Assembly (NCBI RefSeq): GCF_002368195.1
Contig: NZ_AP018178.1
Span: forward strand, 543,738 to 607,737
Length of the DNA: 64,000 bases
DNA from: Calothrix sp. NIES-2100
GTDB taxonomy: Bacteria; Cyanobacteriota; Cyanobacteriia; Cyanobacteriales; Nostocaceae
Reading direction: 5' to 3'
The notes below the pieces were generated by a model that saw only the letters and a program-made list of their open reading frames with translations, was not told the DNA's origin and made no database searches. Position 1 is the stretch's first letter. Each line of letters starts with the position of its first letter. Below are positions 17,882 to 26,577 of this stretch, piece after piece. A program made the position numbers and the translations under genes.

Positions 17882-19863
17882 ACTGGCGTGACCAAATTTT
17901 ACAAGAATTTACACCACAGGTGGCAAATCTGACATTAGTTGCAGATCCAGACGGTTTGCTAACGGAAGCAGAAATGCTGCAAAAAATACAAGACAGAGGT
18001 TTTGAAATAATCCATTTTGAGGATGCGATCGCCTTCCGCTACATCTACGAATCCCAATATCGTCCCCAGCAAGAACAAGGTGCAGCCTTAGATTTAGTTA
18101 TTGTTGTAAATAAAGAGACACAAGAGTTACGCTCGTTGCCCTACGACCTAGTAAAATCAGGACGACAGCTTGCTTTCAGTATAGGCAGTTTATTTCCCAA
18201 TCTTAGCTACAGCGTAGTTAATTCCCTAGACCGCAGCGATTTTGATGCACTATATCAAGCACAGGTACAACATAACCCAGCACCATTAGGGGAAAATGCT
18301 ACTAAGGATTTTGTTCTGCGTTATGTTTACAACATTGATCCCGACTTAATACAGCAAACATCGGATTTACTACTAATTCTTTTACGCTGGCACTATCGAG
18401 GACAAATATTACCAGAGATTTTATGCGATCGCTTCATTCAAACTCTAAGCGATCGCCAGTTATTTTCCAGCTTACCCCTAGAAACAATTATTCGCGATCG
18501 CCAAGCCTTCTTTACCTTTTTGCAGCAAGCTTGGCCAGAATTCGTTCGTCAGAACCTAGTAAAGTCAAACCAAGTTTCTGAAGCAACTGGTACTTATGCC
18601 ACTGCAACTAAATTGCCCTTCGATAATCACGATATTCGCGTTTACATCAACCATCTTTTTTTAGAAGGTTATCTCCAGCCTATAGACGCTGACAAACTAA
18701 AAATAACAACCACAAGCTTGGAGCTAAATTCTTGGATAAAAGTAGGTTTGAGTTTTGACCCACAAGCTGACCAACACAGACGCTTACAAGGTTTATTAGA
18801 ATCTCTAGATTCATCCATTCCTCCCAATGATGCTAAGTACCAAGATTGGCTAAATTTTGGTAAAGCTTGGGCAAAATTGATAGTTTTGTGGCATCAAGAC
18901 AAGATATTAGATTTTCACGCTCAGTTTCTCACGCTCCAAGAAAAGGTAGACAATACTTTTTTTAGCTGGGTAAATTCCCGCTATGGCACACTTTACAATC
19001 AGCCACCAATTCCGCCTGTAATGTTACACCAAATTCCGCGTTTTCTAGCACGGTATTTGGAAGCATCAAAAACCAATAAAGTAGCATTAGTAGTATTAGA
19101 TGGTCTAGCTTTAGACCAGTGGTTAGTCCTGAAAGATGTGCTGCTTGCACAACGTCCTCAGTTAAATTTCCGCGATGAAACAGTATTTGCATGGCTACCA
19201 ACCATCACTTCCATCTCTAGGCAAGCAATATTTGCAGGGAAAGCTCCAATTCTTTTTCCCAGTAGCCTAGAAACCACAGCTAAGGAAGAATCTCTCTGGA
19301 AACAATTTTGGACTGCTCAAGGCTTAAATCTGGCTGAAGTTGCCTATGCTAAAGGTCTGGGCGAAGCAGATAGTGTTTCGTTGGTAGAACAGAAACTATC
19401 CCCCAGATTACGGGTGATAGGTTTGGTGGTGGATAAAGTCGATAAAATCATGCACGGAATACAACTTGGTACTGCGGGGATGCACAACCAAGTACGCCAA
19501 TGGGCAGAACTGCGTTGGATGGCGAATTTGTTAGACCTTCTGCTGGAGGAAAAATTTAAAATTTTTCTGACATCTGACCACGGTAACATTGAGGCAACTG
19601 GTATCGGACAGCCTAGAGAAGGTGCGATCGCTGATTTACGTGGAGAAAGAGTGAGAATATACTCAGATCCTACCTTGAGGGCAAAGCTTAAAAGTGAGTT
19701 CCCCAACGCAATTGAGTGGCAACCTTTAGGATTACCAGAAAAATATTTACCGCTTTTAGCACCCACTCGCCAAGCTTTCATTCAAGAAGGGAAACAAATT
19801 GTTGCACATGGTGGTATTTCTGTTGAGGAGTTAGTAGTACCATTTATTAGCGTTTCAGTTTGA
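17878..19863 (+). CDS. pglZ: PglZ-domain protein (alkaline phosphatase superfamily)
   Basis: This 661-residue protein has a C-terminal PglZ domain of the alkaline-phosphatase superfamily: VVLDGLALDQW with Asp408, TSDHGN with Asp567-His568, and AHGGISVEELVVP with His644. These are the metal-binding positions expected for the fold. PglZ is the hallmark protein of BREX and Pgl phage-defence systems; its substrate is not established. The start is GTG at 17878, overlapping the helicase stop (GTGA), with a GGAG ribosome site about ten bases upstream. The stop overlaps a TTG that opens the next frame. Several HIP1 sites lie in the coding region. The N-terminal 350 residues are specific to this subgroup and show no motif I recognise. 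Confidence 0.9.
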   Translation: MNWRDQILQEFTPQVANLTLVADPDGLLTEAEMLQKIQDRGFEIIHFEDAIAFRYIYESQYRPQQEQGAALDLVIVVNKETQELRSLPYDLVKSGRQLAFSIGSLFPNLSYSVVNSLDRSDFDALYQAQVQHNPAPLGENATKDFVLRYVYNIDPDLIQQTSDLLLILLRWHYRGQILPEILCDRFIQTLSDRQLFSSLPLETIIRDRQAFFTFLQQAWPEFVRQNLVKSNQVSEATGTYATATKLPFDNHDIRVYINHLFLEGYLQPIDADKLKITTTSLELNSWIKVGLSFDPQADQHRRLQGLLESLDSSIPPNDAKYQDWLNFGKAWAKLIVLWHQDKILDFHAQFLTLQEKVDNTFFSWVNSRYGTLYNQPPIPPVMLHQIPRFLARYLEASKTNKVALVVLDGLALDQWLVLKDVLLAQRPQLNFRDETVFAWLPTITSISRQAIFAGKAPILFPSSLETTAKEESLWKQFWTAQGLNLAEVAYAKGLGEADSVSLVEQKLSPRLRVIGLVVDKVDKIMHGIQLGTAGMHNQVRQWAELRWMANLLDLLLEEKFKIFLTSDHGNIEATGIGQPREGAIADLRGERVRIYSDPTLRAKLKSEFPNAIEWQPLGLPEKYLPLLAPTRQAFIQEGKQIVAHGGISVEELVVPFISVSV

Positions 19864-20612
19864 TCCAAATGAGCAGGCGGGTAGAAGTTGGTTTTAGTCA
19901 GCGTATTCAGCTAAATTGGTTGGAACTCACAGCCAACCTTCTTTTAGCTGGTTCTACACGCTCAGAAATTCAAACCGCGCTTGATGAATTCTTACAAGAT
20001 AAAGTCTCTGTTGGCAGTAAAAGTAAATCTAGCGGACGCAGAAAAACTATTTCAATACTGCTGAAAATCTGGGTGGGAGTGCCAGCAAACCTAGAACCTT
20101 TGCGAAATGAAGCTTTGGAACTTTTAAGAATCAGCCCATCTAATCAACATATAGTCATACATTGGGGTATGGCTATGGCTGTTTACCCATTTTTTAGGAC
20201 TGTTGCAGAAAATGTTGGACGATTAATCAGATTACAGGGTTTATTTGCCGCTGCTTCGGTGCAAAGACGCATCAAAGAACAGTTAGGTGAAAGAGAAACA
20301 GTATCACGCGCAACTCAACGTTTACTGCGTTGCTTTGTCGATTGGGGAGTCTTACAAGACACTAAAGAAAAAGGTATATATCAGCCAGCAACAGTGCAAT
20401 TAGTCGATAACAGGAGACTGATAGCATGGCTAATAGAAGCAATTTTAATTTCCAGTAATTCTAATTCCCAAGCTTTAGGTGTAATTAGCCAAACCCCTGC
20501 ATTATTTCCATTTATCGTCAGCCCCATCAACCTGAGAGATTTAGAAAAAAATCAAAGACTAGAATTTTTCTGCCAGGGTCTTGATGAAAATATGGTGATG
20601 CTGCGGAGCTAG
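19860..20612 (+). CDS. Last operon gene, in BrxA position
   Basis: This protein has about 250 residues. Translation may start at TTG 19860, overlapping the pglZ stop, or at ATG 19869, which would give MSRRVEVGFSQRIQ. Position and size match BrxA (DUF1819), the small winged-helix protein of type 1 and type 3 BREX, and the central SVQRRIKEQLGERETVSRATQRLLRCFVDWGVLQ could form a winged helix. I cannot confirm the family by eye, so the BrxA assignment is from context. It ends 42 bases before the 3' end of tniQ, which is convergent. It is the last cargo gene next to the transposition genes. No HIP1 site is present, but the gene is short. Confidence 0.65.
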   Translation: MIQMSRRVEVGFSQRIQLNWLELTANLLLAGSTRSEIQTALDEFLQDKVSVGSKSKSSGRRKTISILLKIWVGVPANLEPLRNEALELLRISPSNQHIVIHWGMAMAVYPFFRTVAENVGRLIRLQGLFAAASVQRRIKEQLGERETVSRATQRLLRCFVDWGVLQDTKEKGIYQPATVQLVDNRRLIAWLIEAILISSNSNSQALGVISQTPALFPFIVSPINLRDLEKNQRLEFFCQGLDENMVMLRS

Positions 20613-20653
20613 TAAGGACTATTTCTCCTAGAGGAAAGTCAGCAGCATATTTC

Positions 20654-21163
20654 TTAGCGAGGTTTCTGACGTTTCGCCATTGTTGCAAAACGCAAAGAAC
20701 AATGAGAACATTTTCCTTCCACCCAATCAGCAGGAATTGGAAAGGGAGTCTGACAGTTAGTACATTTGGTTAACAAGCGTAAATTGTGGCGATCGCATTT
20801 CAGTTTATCCTTATACTGCCACTCAATGCGGTGGTAAGGTTGTTCTGCATAGCAAGCGGCACATAATTTAATTGGGCGGGGCTTCATAGTCATCCCCTTG
20901 ACTGGCAGCATCTCCTTAAGTTTTTCGGTTGCCACCTCAACAAAGTTTGCTAATGCTTCTAATTCTTGTTGAGTTGGGAATGGATTTAGGTAAAGTTTTT
21001 TCCATCTTGTTACTATCGCACCAACTCCAGCTTCTTTACCAATTTGATATCCCGTTAGTAAATTAGCCCTTTCAAAACGACCTAAAAAGTGACTTATACT
21101 TTCCCCTGGGAATGGTTCAACTATATTTATCCAAGCTTCAAAATTATAGATTTCGTTGCACAT
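20654..21163 (-). CDS. tniQ: TniQ-family transposition protein, V-K CAST-like
   Basis: This 169-residue protein opens with FEAWINIVEPFPGESISHFLGRFERANLL and carries zinc-binding pairs CAACYAEQPYHRIEW, CDRH, CTNC and CSHC. The size and sequence follow the short TniQ proteins (about 167 residues) of cyanobacterial type V-K CRISPR-associated transposons, which connect target recognition to the AAA+ protein TnsC. It is the last gene of a tnsB-tnsC-tniQ transcript and begins 29 bases after tnsC. Short TniQ proteins also occur in related elements without Cas12k, so the gene alone does not prove RNA-guided transposition. It is convergent with the last defence gene, which identifies that operon as adjacent cargo. 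Confidence 0.92.
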   Translation of the reverse strand: MCNEIYNFEAWINIVEPFPGESISHFLGRFERANLLTGYQIGKEAGVGAIVTRWKKLYLNPFPTQQELEALANFVEVATEKLKEMLPVKGMTMKPRPIKLCAACYAEQPYHRIEWQYKDKLKCDRHNLRLLTKCTNCQTPFPIPADWVEGKCSHCSLRFATMAKRQKPR

Positions 21164-21192
21164 CTTAGTTATTAATTTTTCTGATATAACTT

Positions 21193-21999
21193 TTAACTTC
21201 CTACTAATGAATAATCACCTTCAATACTATCCAAAAGTGACTTGTCTATTTTGTTAACACCAGATTCTAATGCTTTAACTGCTGCATCTCTAAGAATTTG
21301 GTCTAACAATCTAATTTGTCCAGACGTTTTTTCCTGTAAAATAGTGATGATTTCTTGACTATCTGCTAAATTTGATGGCTCAGGTAATCTCAGAATTTGC
21401 TGTTCCCAAATCTTGAGTATTTTTATAAAGTTAGCACCCGAAAGTTTTTCAAAACTGAAATAAGAAGCAAAACGTCCAGCTACCTGTTCATCTTTACTAA
21501 TCAAAGTATCTAGTCGGCTACTTGTTCCCACTAATACGGGAACAATCTTCACCTTATCGAATAAGTCTCTAACATCTGCCAGTGTTTTAAATTGAAGCCT
21601 ATGCGCCTCATCAATAATCAATACTTCCACTTTACATTGTTTAATAAAATACCATGCTCTCTCTCTTAGCTGAGTCTCATTACCACCTTTCGCCTTAAAT
21701 TTTAGAGTTTCAATAATTGTTTTAAACAAAAGCGATGGGCTGCAAGAACTACCTGTCAACTCTACGTATAATACAGGAACCACCGGGTTTTGATTTGGAA
21801 TTTTAACCGCTCTGTTTTGGTAGGTATAAAAAAGAGAAGCTGTAGTTTTGCCCAAACCTGAATCTCCTACTGCTCTACCAGGTTTTCGTAACTTTCGCCT
21901 TTCATCTAACCAAGCACCAAATCTTTTTACCTGTTCAATGTTTAAAATATCTGGCTGTCTAAGACGCTCAATCTCTTGCTGTATTTCTTCGTTAGTCAT
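21193..21999 (-). CDS. tnsC: TnsC/TniB-type AAA+ transposition regulator
   Basis: This 268-residue AAA+ ATPase has Walker A GDSGLGKT at residues 45-52, Walker B VLIIDEAHRL with Asp130-Glu131, sensor-like VLVGTSSRLD, and RLLDQILRDAAVKAL near the end. It matches the compact TnsC of type V-K transposons (about 276 residues), which polymerises on DNA near the target and recruits TnsB. It starts 3 bases after the tnsB stop, so translation is probably coupled. With TnsB and TniQ it forms the minimal transposition set. There is no TnsA gene, so transposition should be replicative, giving cointegrates, as for other TnsA-less elements; this is inferred from family knowledge. Confidence 0.92.
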   Translation of the reverse strand: MTNEEIQQEIERLRQPDILNIEQVKRFGAWLDERRKLRKPGRAVGDSGLGKTTASLFYTYQNRAVKIPNQNPVVPVLYVELTGSSCSPSLLFKTIIETLKFKAKGGNETQLRERAWYFIKQCKVEVLIIDEAHRLQFKTLADVRDLFDKVKIVPVLVGTSSRLDTLISKDEQVAGRFASYFSFEKLSGANFIKILKIWEQQILRLPEPSNLADSQEIITILQEKTSGQIRLLDQILRDAAVKALESGVNKIDKSLLDSIEGDYSLVGS

Positions 22000-22002
22000 A
22001 GT

Positions 22003-23964
22003 CTACAACCCTAGCTCTTCACGCAAGGATTTTAAATCCAATTTTTCTATAGACTCATCAGCTTCGGGTTGGGAATTGAAACTCTCTACTTGTTCAGGTT
22101 TCTTATCTTTCAAAACTTGTGGTATTTGCTCTACCCGTTTTTCTTCAGAACGGCGACGTTCAGCTTTAGTCTTATTTTTTTTCTTGTCCAAAAAGTTTCT
22201 GCGTCTAATAGCCTCTTCTAAAATTGCAATGTTATTAATGCCTTTTCCACTATTTTCTGCTTTCTTACGTGCGTATTTAACTTCCTCAATTGACAATCTT
22301 TCTGCTTCTAAACCAACAGCATAAGCACGGGCTAAAAATATTTCTTTATTATTTGTGCGACCATATACTAGTACCATAGTGATATCTCTTGGGTCGAACC
22401 TTAAGATAACTTTTTCGCCTGCGTAAGCCCCTAAATTTTCTCCCCTATAACGAAGACCAGAAAAATTGAGATACCCATTGTCATACACAACCCGTTCTGC
22501 TGCCTTCATTAAACAAATGTCAAGTTCTCTATCGTTCAGCAAAGTAGGAGGCATTTGCAGCCCTTTCTCCCAACGCTCAATCCGACTTTGTTTTGGAGTG
22601 AAAGGATTAGCTTGACTCCGGGCATCAGGTTTTTGATTATAGCTATCGACAATGTATCCAACAATTAGTTTTTCTAGTTCAGGAAGACTTATACAAGCTT
22701 TTTTTTCAGCTCCCTCTGGACGGTCTTTGACACTTGACCCCGTATAACCCGGCATTTCAGAAAGTAGCCCACTCATGGTTCTAAAAGGTCGTTCTACAAT
22801 ACCACCATCTGAAGGTTGGCTTCGCAGGATGGGTTCAAAATCTAATTCATTAGCAATCCATTCCACTAAATGTTTTGAGCGAAAGTCTTTACCACCATCT
22901 GTATAAACATATCTAGGTACACCGTAAGCACTCCACTTACATCTGAGTTCGTACTCTGAACCGTACCGTTTCGGCATAATTGCATTACGCAACGCCAAAG
23001 CTACAACTTGAGAACTGGGTGCAGCAAACCCTAGACGCAATCCAACAATGCAGCGAGAGTAACAATCTATTACCGTCGTTAATTGAGGACGGCCTATCTC
23101 CTCACCATCCTCATCCACTAATAAGAGGTCAGCTTTAGTATGGTCAATTTGCCACACCTGATTGCTGTACTTAATCGATATTTCTTGATCATCACGAGTT
23201 TTGATCACATGCTCGGAACCATGCCATCCAGGGCTACGGCTAGTGCGTGATTTATGCTTTTTCTCTTCCAGTGGTTTGAGCCATCTTTCTACCGTTCTTG
23301 CACAGGGAGCCTTGCCGTATTTCTGCCAATAATTAAACCCTTCTGTCTTAGCCTTAGTTTTAATTAACGTATCGACTTTCCAGTCTAATTCTTCTCCTCT
23401 AAATCCCTGTGTCTCTAGTTTTGATATCTCCTGTTTCAATTCGTTTTTAGCTAGCTCGTAAGCTCTGATCGCTATTTTCTCTGCCACCTGAGTACGGGTC
23501 ATGCGATCGCTGCCTTTATTGCGAGCTTTATAGGTTTTAACAGTCAAGTTATACCAGTATTCGCTTTTCCTGGTTTGTCCTTTATCTGCTCTAGCAGTCT
23601 CTGCGAAGGTGGCTAAACCGTTTTCTTGCCAAGCCTTAACTAAGCGTCTCACCGTTCTTTCCGACTTTCCTAGCTTCTGGGCGGCTTCTTTCAACTTTTG
23701 CCCATAAGTTTTGCGATCGCAGGGTTCACCTAAACTCCGAATAATTTCTAATTTGAGCCTTTGCTCACCTGAAAGCCTGAGTTCCGAATCCTCTAAAAAT
23801 CTCTGATCCAAAAACTCAACCGATTTGTCTTCTTCGGCAGTATCGTAATCCTCATTTACAAGTATTACATCCGATGAGTCATCGAACAGGTCTGCATCTT
23901 CATCACCTAATAGGTAGGTATCTTCTTCCAGTTCAAAATCGTCATCTACATCTAAAGCGCTCAT
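22003..23964 (-). CDS. tnsB: TnsB-type DDE transposase, V-K CAST-like
   Basis: This 653-residue transposase has a DDE integrase core: Asp274 in QIDHTKAD, Asp356 in YTDGGKDF and Glu391 in GIVERPF, with 35-residue spacing between the last two. N-terminal HTH segments (residues about 90-125, EPCDRKTYGQKLKEAAQKLGKS...) should bind the transposon ends. The C-terminal tail has the LDLKSLREELGL ending that TnsB uses to contact TnsC. Long stretches such as KRYGSEYELRC and LDICLMK are characteristic of TnsB in cyanobacterial type V-K elements. An acidic N-terminal extension of about 60 residues, rich in D and E, precedes the conserved part. The gene is divergent from a cluster of end repeats about 60-300 bases upstream, as expected for the tnsB-proximal (left) end of such elements. 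Confidence 0.95.
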   Translation of the reverse strand: MSALDVDDDFELEEDTYLLGDEDADLFDDSSDVILVNEDYDTAEEDKSVEFLDQRFLEDSELRLSGEQRLKLEIIRSLGEPCDRKTYGQKLKEAAQKLGKSERTVRRLVKAWQENGLATFAETARADKGQTRKSEYWYNLTVKTYKARNKGSDRMTRTQVAEKIAIRAYELAKNELKQEISKLETQGFRGEELDWKVDTLIKTKAKTEGFNYWQKYGKAPCARTVERWLKPLEEKKHKSRTSRSPGWHGSEHVIKTRDDQEISIKYSNQVWQIDHTKADLLLVDEDGEEIGRPQLTTVIDCYSRCIVGLRLGFAAPSSQVVALALRNAIMPKRYGSEYELRCKWSAYGVPRYVYTDGGKDFRSKHLVEWIANELDFEPILRSQPSDGGIVERPFRTMSGLLSEMPGYTGSSVKDRPEGAEKKACISLPELEKLIVGYIVDSYNQKPDARSQANPFTPKQSRIERWEKGLQMPPTLLNDRELDICLMKAAERVVYDNGYLNFSGLRYRGENLGAYAGEKVILRFDPRDITMVLVYGRTNNKEIFLARAYAVGLEAERLSIEEVKYARKKAENSGKGINNIAILEEAIRRRNFLDKKKNKTKAERRRSEEKRVEQIPQVLKDKKPEQVESFNSQPEADESIEKLDLKSLREELGL

Positions 23965-24026
23965 AGATGTAATTTTTTTGTGAAAAACTAACGTACATTT
24001 ATACTACTATAAAGCTGTGAAGAATT

Positions 24027-24262
24027 GACAGCTAATTTTTCGCCAAATTAACAAATGACGCTTAATGTGTCGGATTACTAAAAAAATGACACATAATTTG
24101 TGGCAGACAACCTAAACAGCTTTCTTAGCTATCAAATGGTGAAAAGTATTGGTATATAAGGATTGTTCACTAATGTATTAATGTGACAAATAATTTGTCG
24201 ATGTGGTCAAATAATTTGTCGCTCTACAGTGTCGATTGCCAAATTATTTGTCCGCGTTGACA
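24027..24262 (-). repeat. Putative Tn7-like left end with TnsB-binding repeats
   Basis: At least five related sites lie upstream of tnsB: 24027-24044, 24057-24073, 24088-24104, 24185-24200 and 24206-24221, plus 24238-24254, with the core form GACAAATAATTTGTC. Similar spaced repeats form the left end of type V-K transposons. On the minus strand two places read TGT followed closely by GACAAAT. One begins at 24262 (TGTCAACGCGGACAAAT) and one at 24228 (TGTAGAGCGACAAAT). The second has the spacing seen in the ShCAST end and the first is outermost, so the exact border is uncertain between these points. A 5-bp target duplication would be GATTG (24263-24267) or GTGTC (24229-24233). Confidence 0.75.
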
Positions 24263-24714
24263 GATTGATGGCTTTACTCCAGGCAAGTTGGACTTAAGTG
24301 TTGAGAATTGTAATTATTGAGCGAGGATGATTGCCTTTGTGAAAGGGTCTCTCAATGCTTTTTAAATTTTTTATCTAAATGTTTTTTTGGTACACATATA
24401 CTATATAATTCACCAAATAAGTGTAAGCTTTTAAAGCTACATCTATGGCTGAATTAAAACTAGTGAGAAATCAACTAAGATGCCAAGCTCACTATTTTAC
24501 CAGCTTACTATGCTGGTGGCTGGTCGGCGAGTCAATCTTTTAGAGTGAGGTGTAGGGAGACTCACAGATAGTGGTGTTGGGTACAATCTCCACGCAATTA
24601 ATTTAGAAACCCAAGCCGAAAAACTATTTACTAACTTACCAGTACAATAGCTCAACTCTTGCTAATTGCTAAATTCGTAAAATTGAAATACTTAGCCTGA
24701 AAAGAGATTAAACT
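24263..24714. other. Flank between transposon end and two-gene unit; decayed coding scraps
   Basis: This stretch carries no convincing gene. A 24445-24543 frame would encode a peptide beginning MAELKLVRNQLR, and 24552-24650 is an open frame ending TDSGVGYNLHAINLETQ..., without a start codon. Both look like fragments of a broken gene that I cannot name. There is no tRNA near the transposon end, although type V-K elements often sit beside one. The last 60 bases are AT-rich and should hold the promoter of the next gene, but I see no clear ribosome site beyond AAAAGAG at 24699-24705. Confidence 0.4.
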
Positions 24715-26577
24715 ATGACATCAAGACATTCTATTGAAGAAAGTTCCAACCCCTTAGCAAAATTAGACTATGCTCCGTTACTTGATGCGGTTTTAAAGTT
24801 ACTTAAAGAAAAAAATATTTTCAAGCTTTCTCCTGATGGCAATAGACTGTTGATTCAGGCTTATGATATTGCTTACACAATAGCTGTAAAATCAGATGGG
24901 CGACCACAGATTCCTTTACCCCAAGATTTTGGTATTAAAGCTGCGACCGTAAATTTTAGCTCAGAAACTGATTTCTACTCTAAAATCAAAGCTATTAAAG
25001 ATGAATTGAAAAAGCAACTTGATACTGCTTGTGGAGAGAAAGGAACTAAAGCTTGCTTAGAAAACCTTTGTAGAGTCTTGTCTGATTTTAATAGCACTCA
25101 ACCTGCTTTACCCTTTAACTATCCTTTCCAAAAACCCTATAGTTTTACATCTCAACGCTTAATTATTGAGAATAGATTAGCTCAAGAGAGACGCAGAGGA
25201 ACAGATTCAATAATCAAAGCTCATCACTTAAATGTCAAATTTGAAGGCATATCTAACTTTAGTAATCAGTTGTTAGATAGCCTTAAAAGCTACATAGATA
25301 GTATAACTGAACCGGATTCAGGTGATTGGGAAGAATTGACGGATATTTTAAATAATATATCAAAACAAGAAAAATCTGACATCACCCAACTAAGAAAAAT
25401 AGTAGATACCGAATCTCTACCAAGACTGCTGCGAGATATCAAAATAGACTATTTGGATTACCTGAAAAGAGAATGTGCAAAAACTAATATACGTAACTCT
25501 TACTCACAGGGTTTTGAATGTTTAGAAACTTTGATTAATCGGCTGAGATTGCTGTCAAATTATATAAATAACCCAGATTTAGAAGATCCCCATTTTGAAG
25601 TAAGTTATTTATTAGATAAGCCAGTTAATTTGCGGACAGCATTTTCTCAAGCAAATGCCTTTGATATCCTTCCTATTATTACTGAATTTGAAGGTACGAT
25701 TGGAGAAAGTATAGATAAGGAAAGAGGTATTAAAGAATTTAACTTAGGCTTGAGACTTAAACTTAACGGTGCTGTAAACGCCTATGACGAAAAGTCAGCA
25801 TTGGATTACTATATGACTGAACTTGACCCTACTAGCCCCCGTCACAATGAGCAACTGAGAGATCCAGTAAAAGCTAAAAATTTTAAAGAGAAAGTTTTAA
25901 AGATAGCGTGTCTATATTATTTGATTTTTGCTATTGATGAAGATGGCAAAATAGATGAAAAAAATTATAATCCAATTCCTAAATTTGAGACAGAAGTTTT
26001 ACAAAAATTAAAAATTGGTGAGACTTCTGATAATGAAGTAAAGAACGTATTAATCAAAATTAAAAATCTCATAAATAATTCCAATAATTGGCAAGTGAGA
26101 CAGAGAGTAGACTCTTTAAAATCTCTACTCAAAGCTTTTCTGGAGAAAAAAGAAATACTACCATCTTTTTCTAAAGCAGTACAATTATGTATTAACAAAG
26201 CAATCCTGAATAAAACCAGCGCAACAATTATCAATAGTAACAATTTTTTCCGCATTGATTTAAAGCAAGATAACCAATCAAAAGCTGAGGCTAAAGCTAG
26301 AGAGGCTTTAGCTTATATCGAGGTAACGCCACCTACTGTTAATGAGCAATCTCTGACTTCTTTATCTGTCACTTTTACTTTTGATGATGTTCGCTACTTT
26401 ACAGATGGTGGTAAACAAGATTTTTCCATGAAATATGAAATTGCCAATATTAAAGCATTACCAGTAGTATTTTCTCCTATAGGAGAGAAAAATGGTAAAC
26501 CTATAACACTACCAATATATGATAAGTATTTTAAAAATCAAAAACTGATAGTTATTTATTATAAAAATGGCAAATAA
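24715..26577 (+). CDS. Unrecognised 620-aa protein, first gene of a helicase pair
   Basis: I do not recognise this protein. It is soluble, rich in Lys, Asn and Asp, with no signal peptide or membrane segment. The early part (LLDAVLKLLKEKNIFKLSPDGNRLLIQAYDIAY) and long helical stretches through the middle give way to a beta-rich C-terminal region after about residue 530 (YIEVTPPTVNEQSLTSLSVTFTFDDVRYF...). The last eleven bases overlap the start of the 1233-residue helicase-like gene, so the two are surely co-expressed and probably interact. No HIP1 octamer occurs in it, and the codons are strongly AT-biased compared with the conserved genes further right, suggesting acquisition from elsewhere. 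The overlap and position beside a transposon end fit a cargo or defence module, but no function can be assigned. Confidence 0.8.
   Translation: MTSRHSIEESSNPLAKLDYAPLLDAVLKLLKEKNIFKLSPDGNRLLIQAYDIAYTIAVKSDGRPQIPLPQDFGIKAATVNFSSETDFYSKIKAIKDELKKQLDTACGEKGTKACLENLCRVLSDFNSTQPALPFNYPFQKPYSFTSQRLIIENRLAQERRRGTDSIIKAHHLNVKFEGISNFSNQLLDSLKSYIDSITEPDSGDWEELTDILNNISKQEKSDITQLRKIVDTESLPRLLRDIKIDYLDYLKRECAKTNIRNSYSQGFECLETLINRLRLLSNYINNPDLEDPHFEVSYLLDKPVNLRTAFSQANAFDILPIITEFEGTIGESIDKERGIKEFNLGLRLKLNGAVNAYDEKSALDYYMTELDPTSPRHNEQLRDPVKAKNFKEKVLKIACLYYLIFAIDEDGKIDEKNYNPIPKFETEVLQKLKIGETSDNEVKNVLIKIKNLINNSNNWQVRQRVDSLKSLLKAFLEKKEILPSFSKAVQLCINKAILNKTSATIINSNNFFRIDLKQDNQSKAEAKAREALAYIEVTPPTVNEQSLTSLSVTFTFDDVRYFTDGGKQDFSMKYEIANIKALPVVFSPIGEKNGKPITLPIYDKYFKNQKLIVIYYKNGK

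Larger units (their letters stand above)
1..24262 (-). mobile_element. Tn7-like transposon (V-K CAST-type machinery), left edge outside window
   Basis: The element is inferred from a tnsB-tnsC-tniQ trio at the right side, end-type repeats just beyond tnsB, and a defence operon that abuts tniQ. In such elements tnsB lies next to the left end and cargo lies between tniQ and the far end, so DNA leftward from 20654 should be cargo: the seven-gene BREX-like operon, two small HTH genes and the DUF262 gene. No second end, cas12k, tracrRNA or CRISPR array is seen before base 1, so the element would exceed 24 kb. If the other end in fact lies inside the window in decayed form, less of this region is cargo. 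Confidence 0.65.

Noticed and set aside
24263..24445. tRNA gene beside the transposon end
   Set aside because: No acceptor-stem/T-loop arrangement such as GGTTCAAATCC could be found on either strand here, although V-K elements often insert near tRNA genes.
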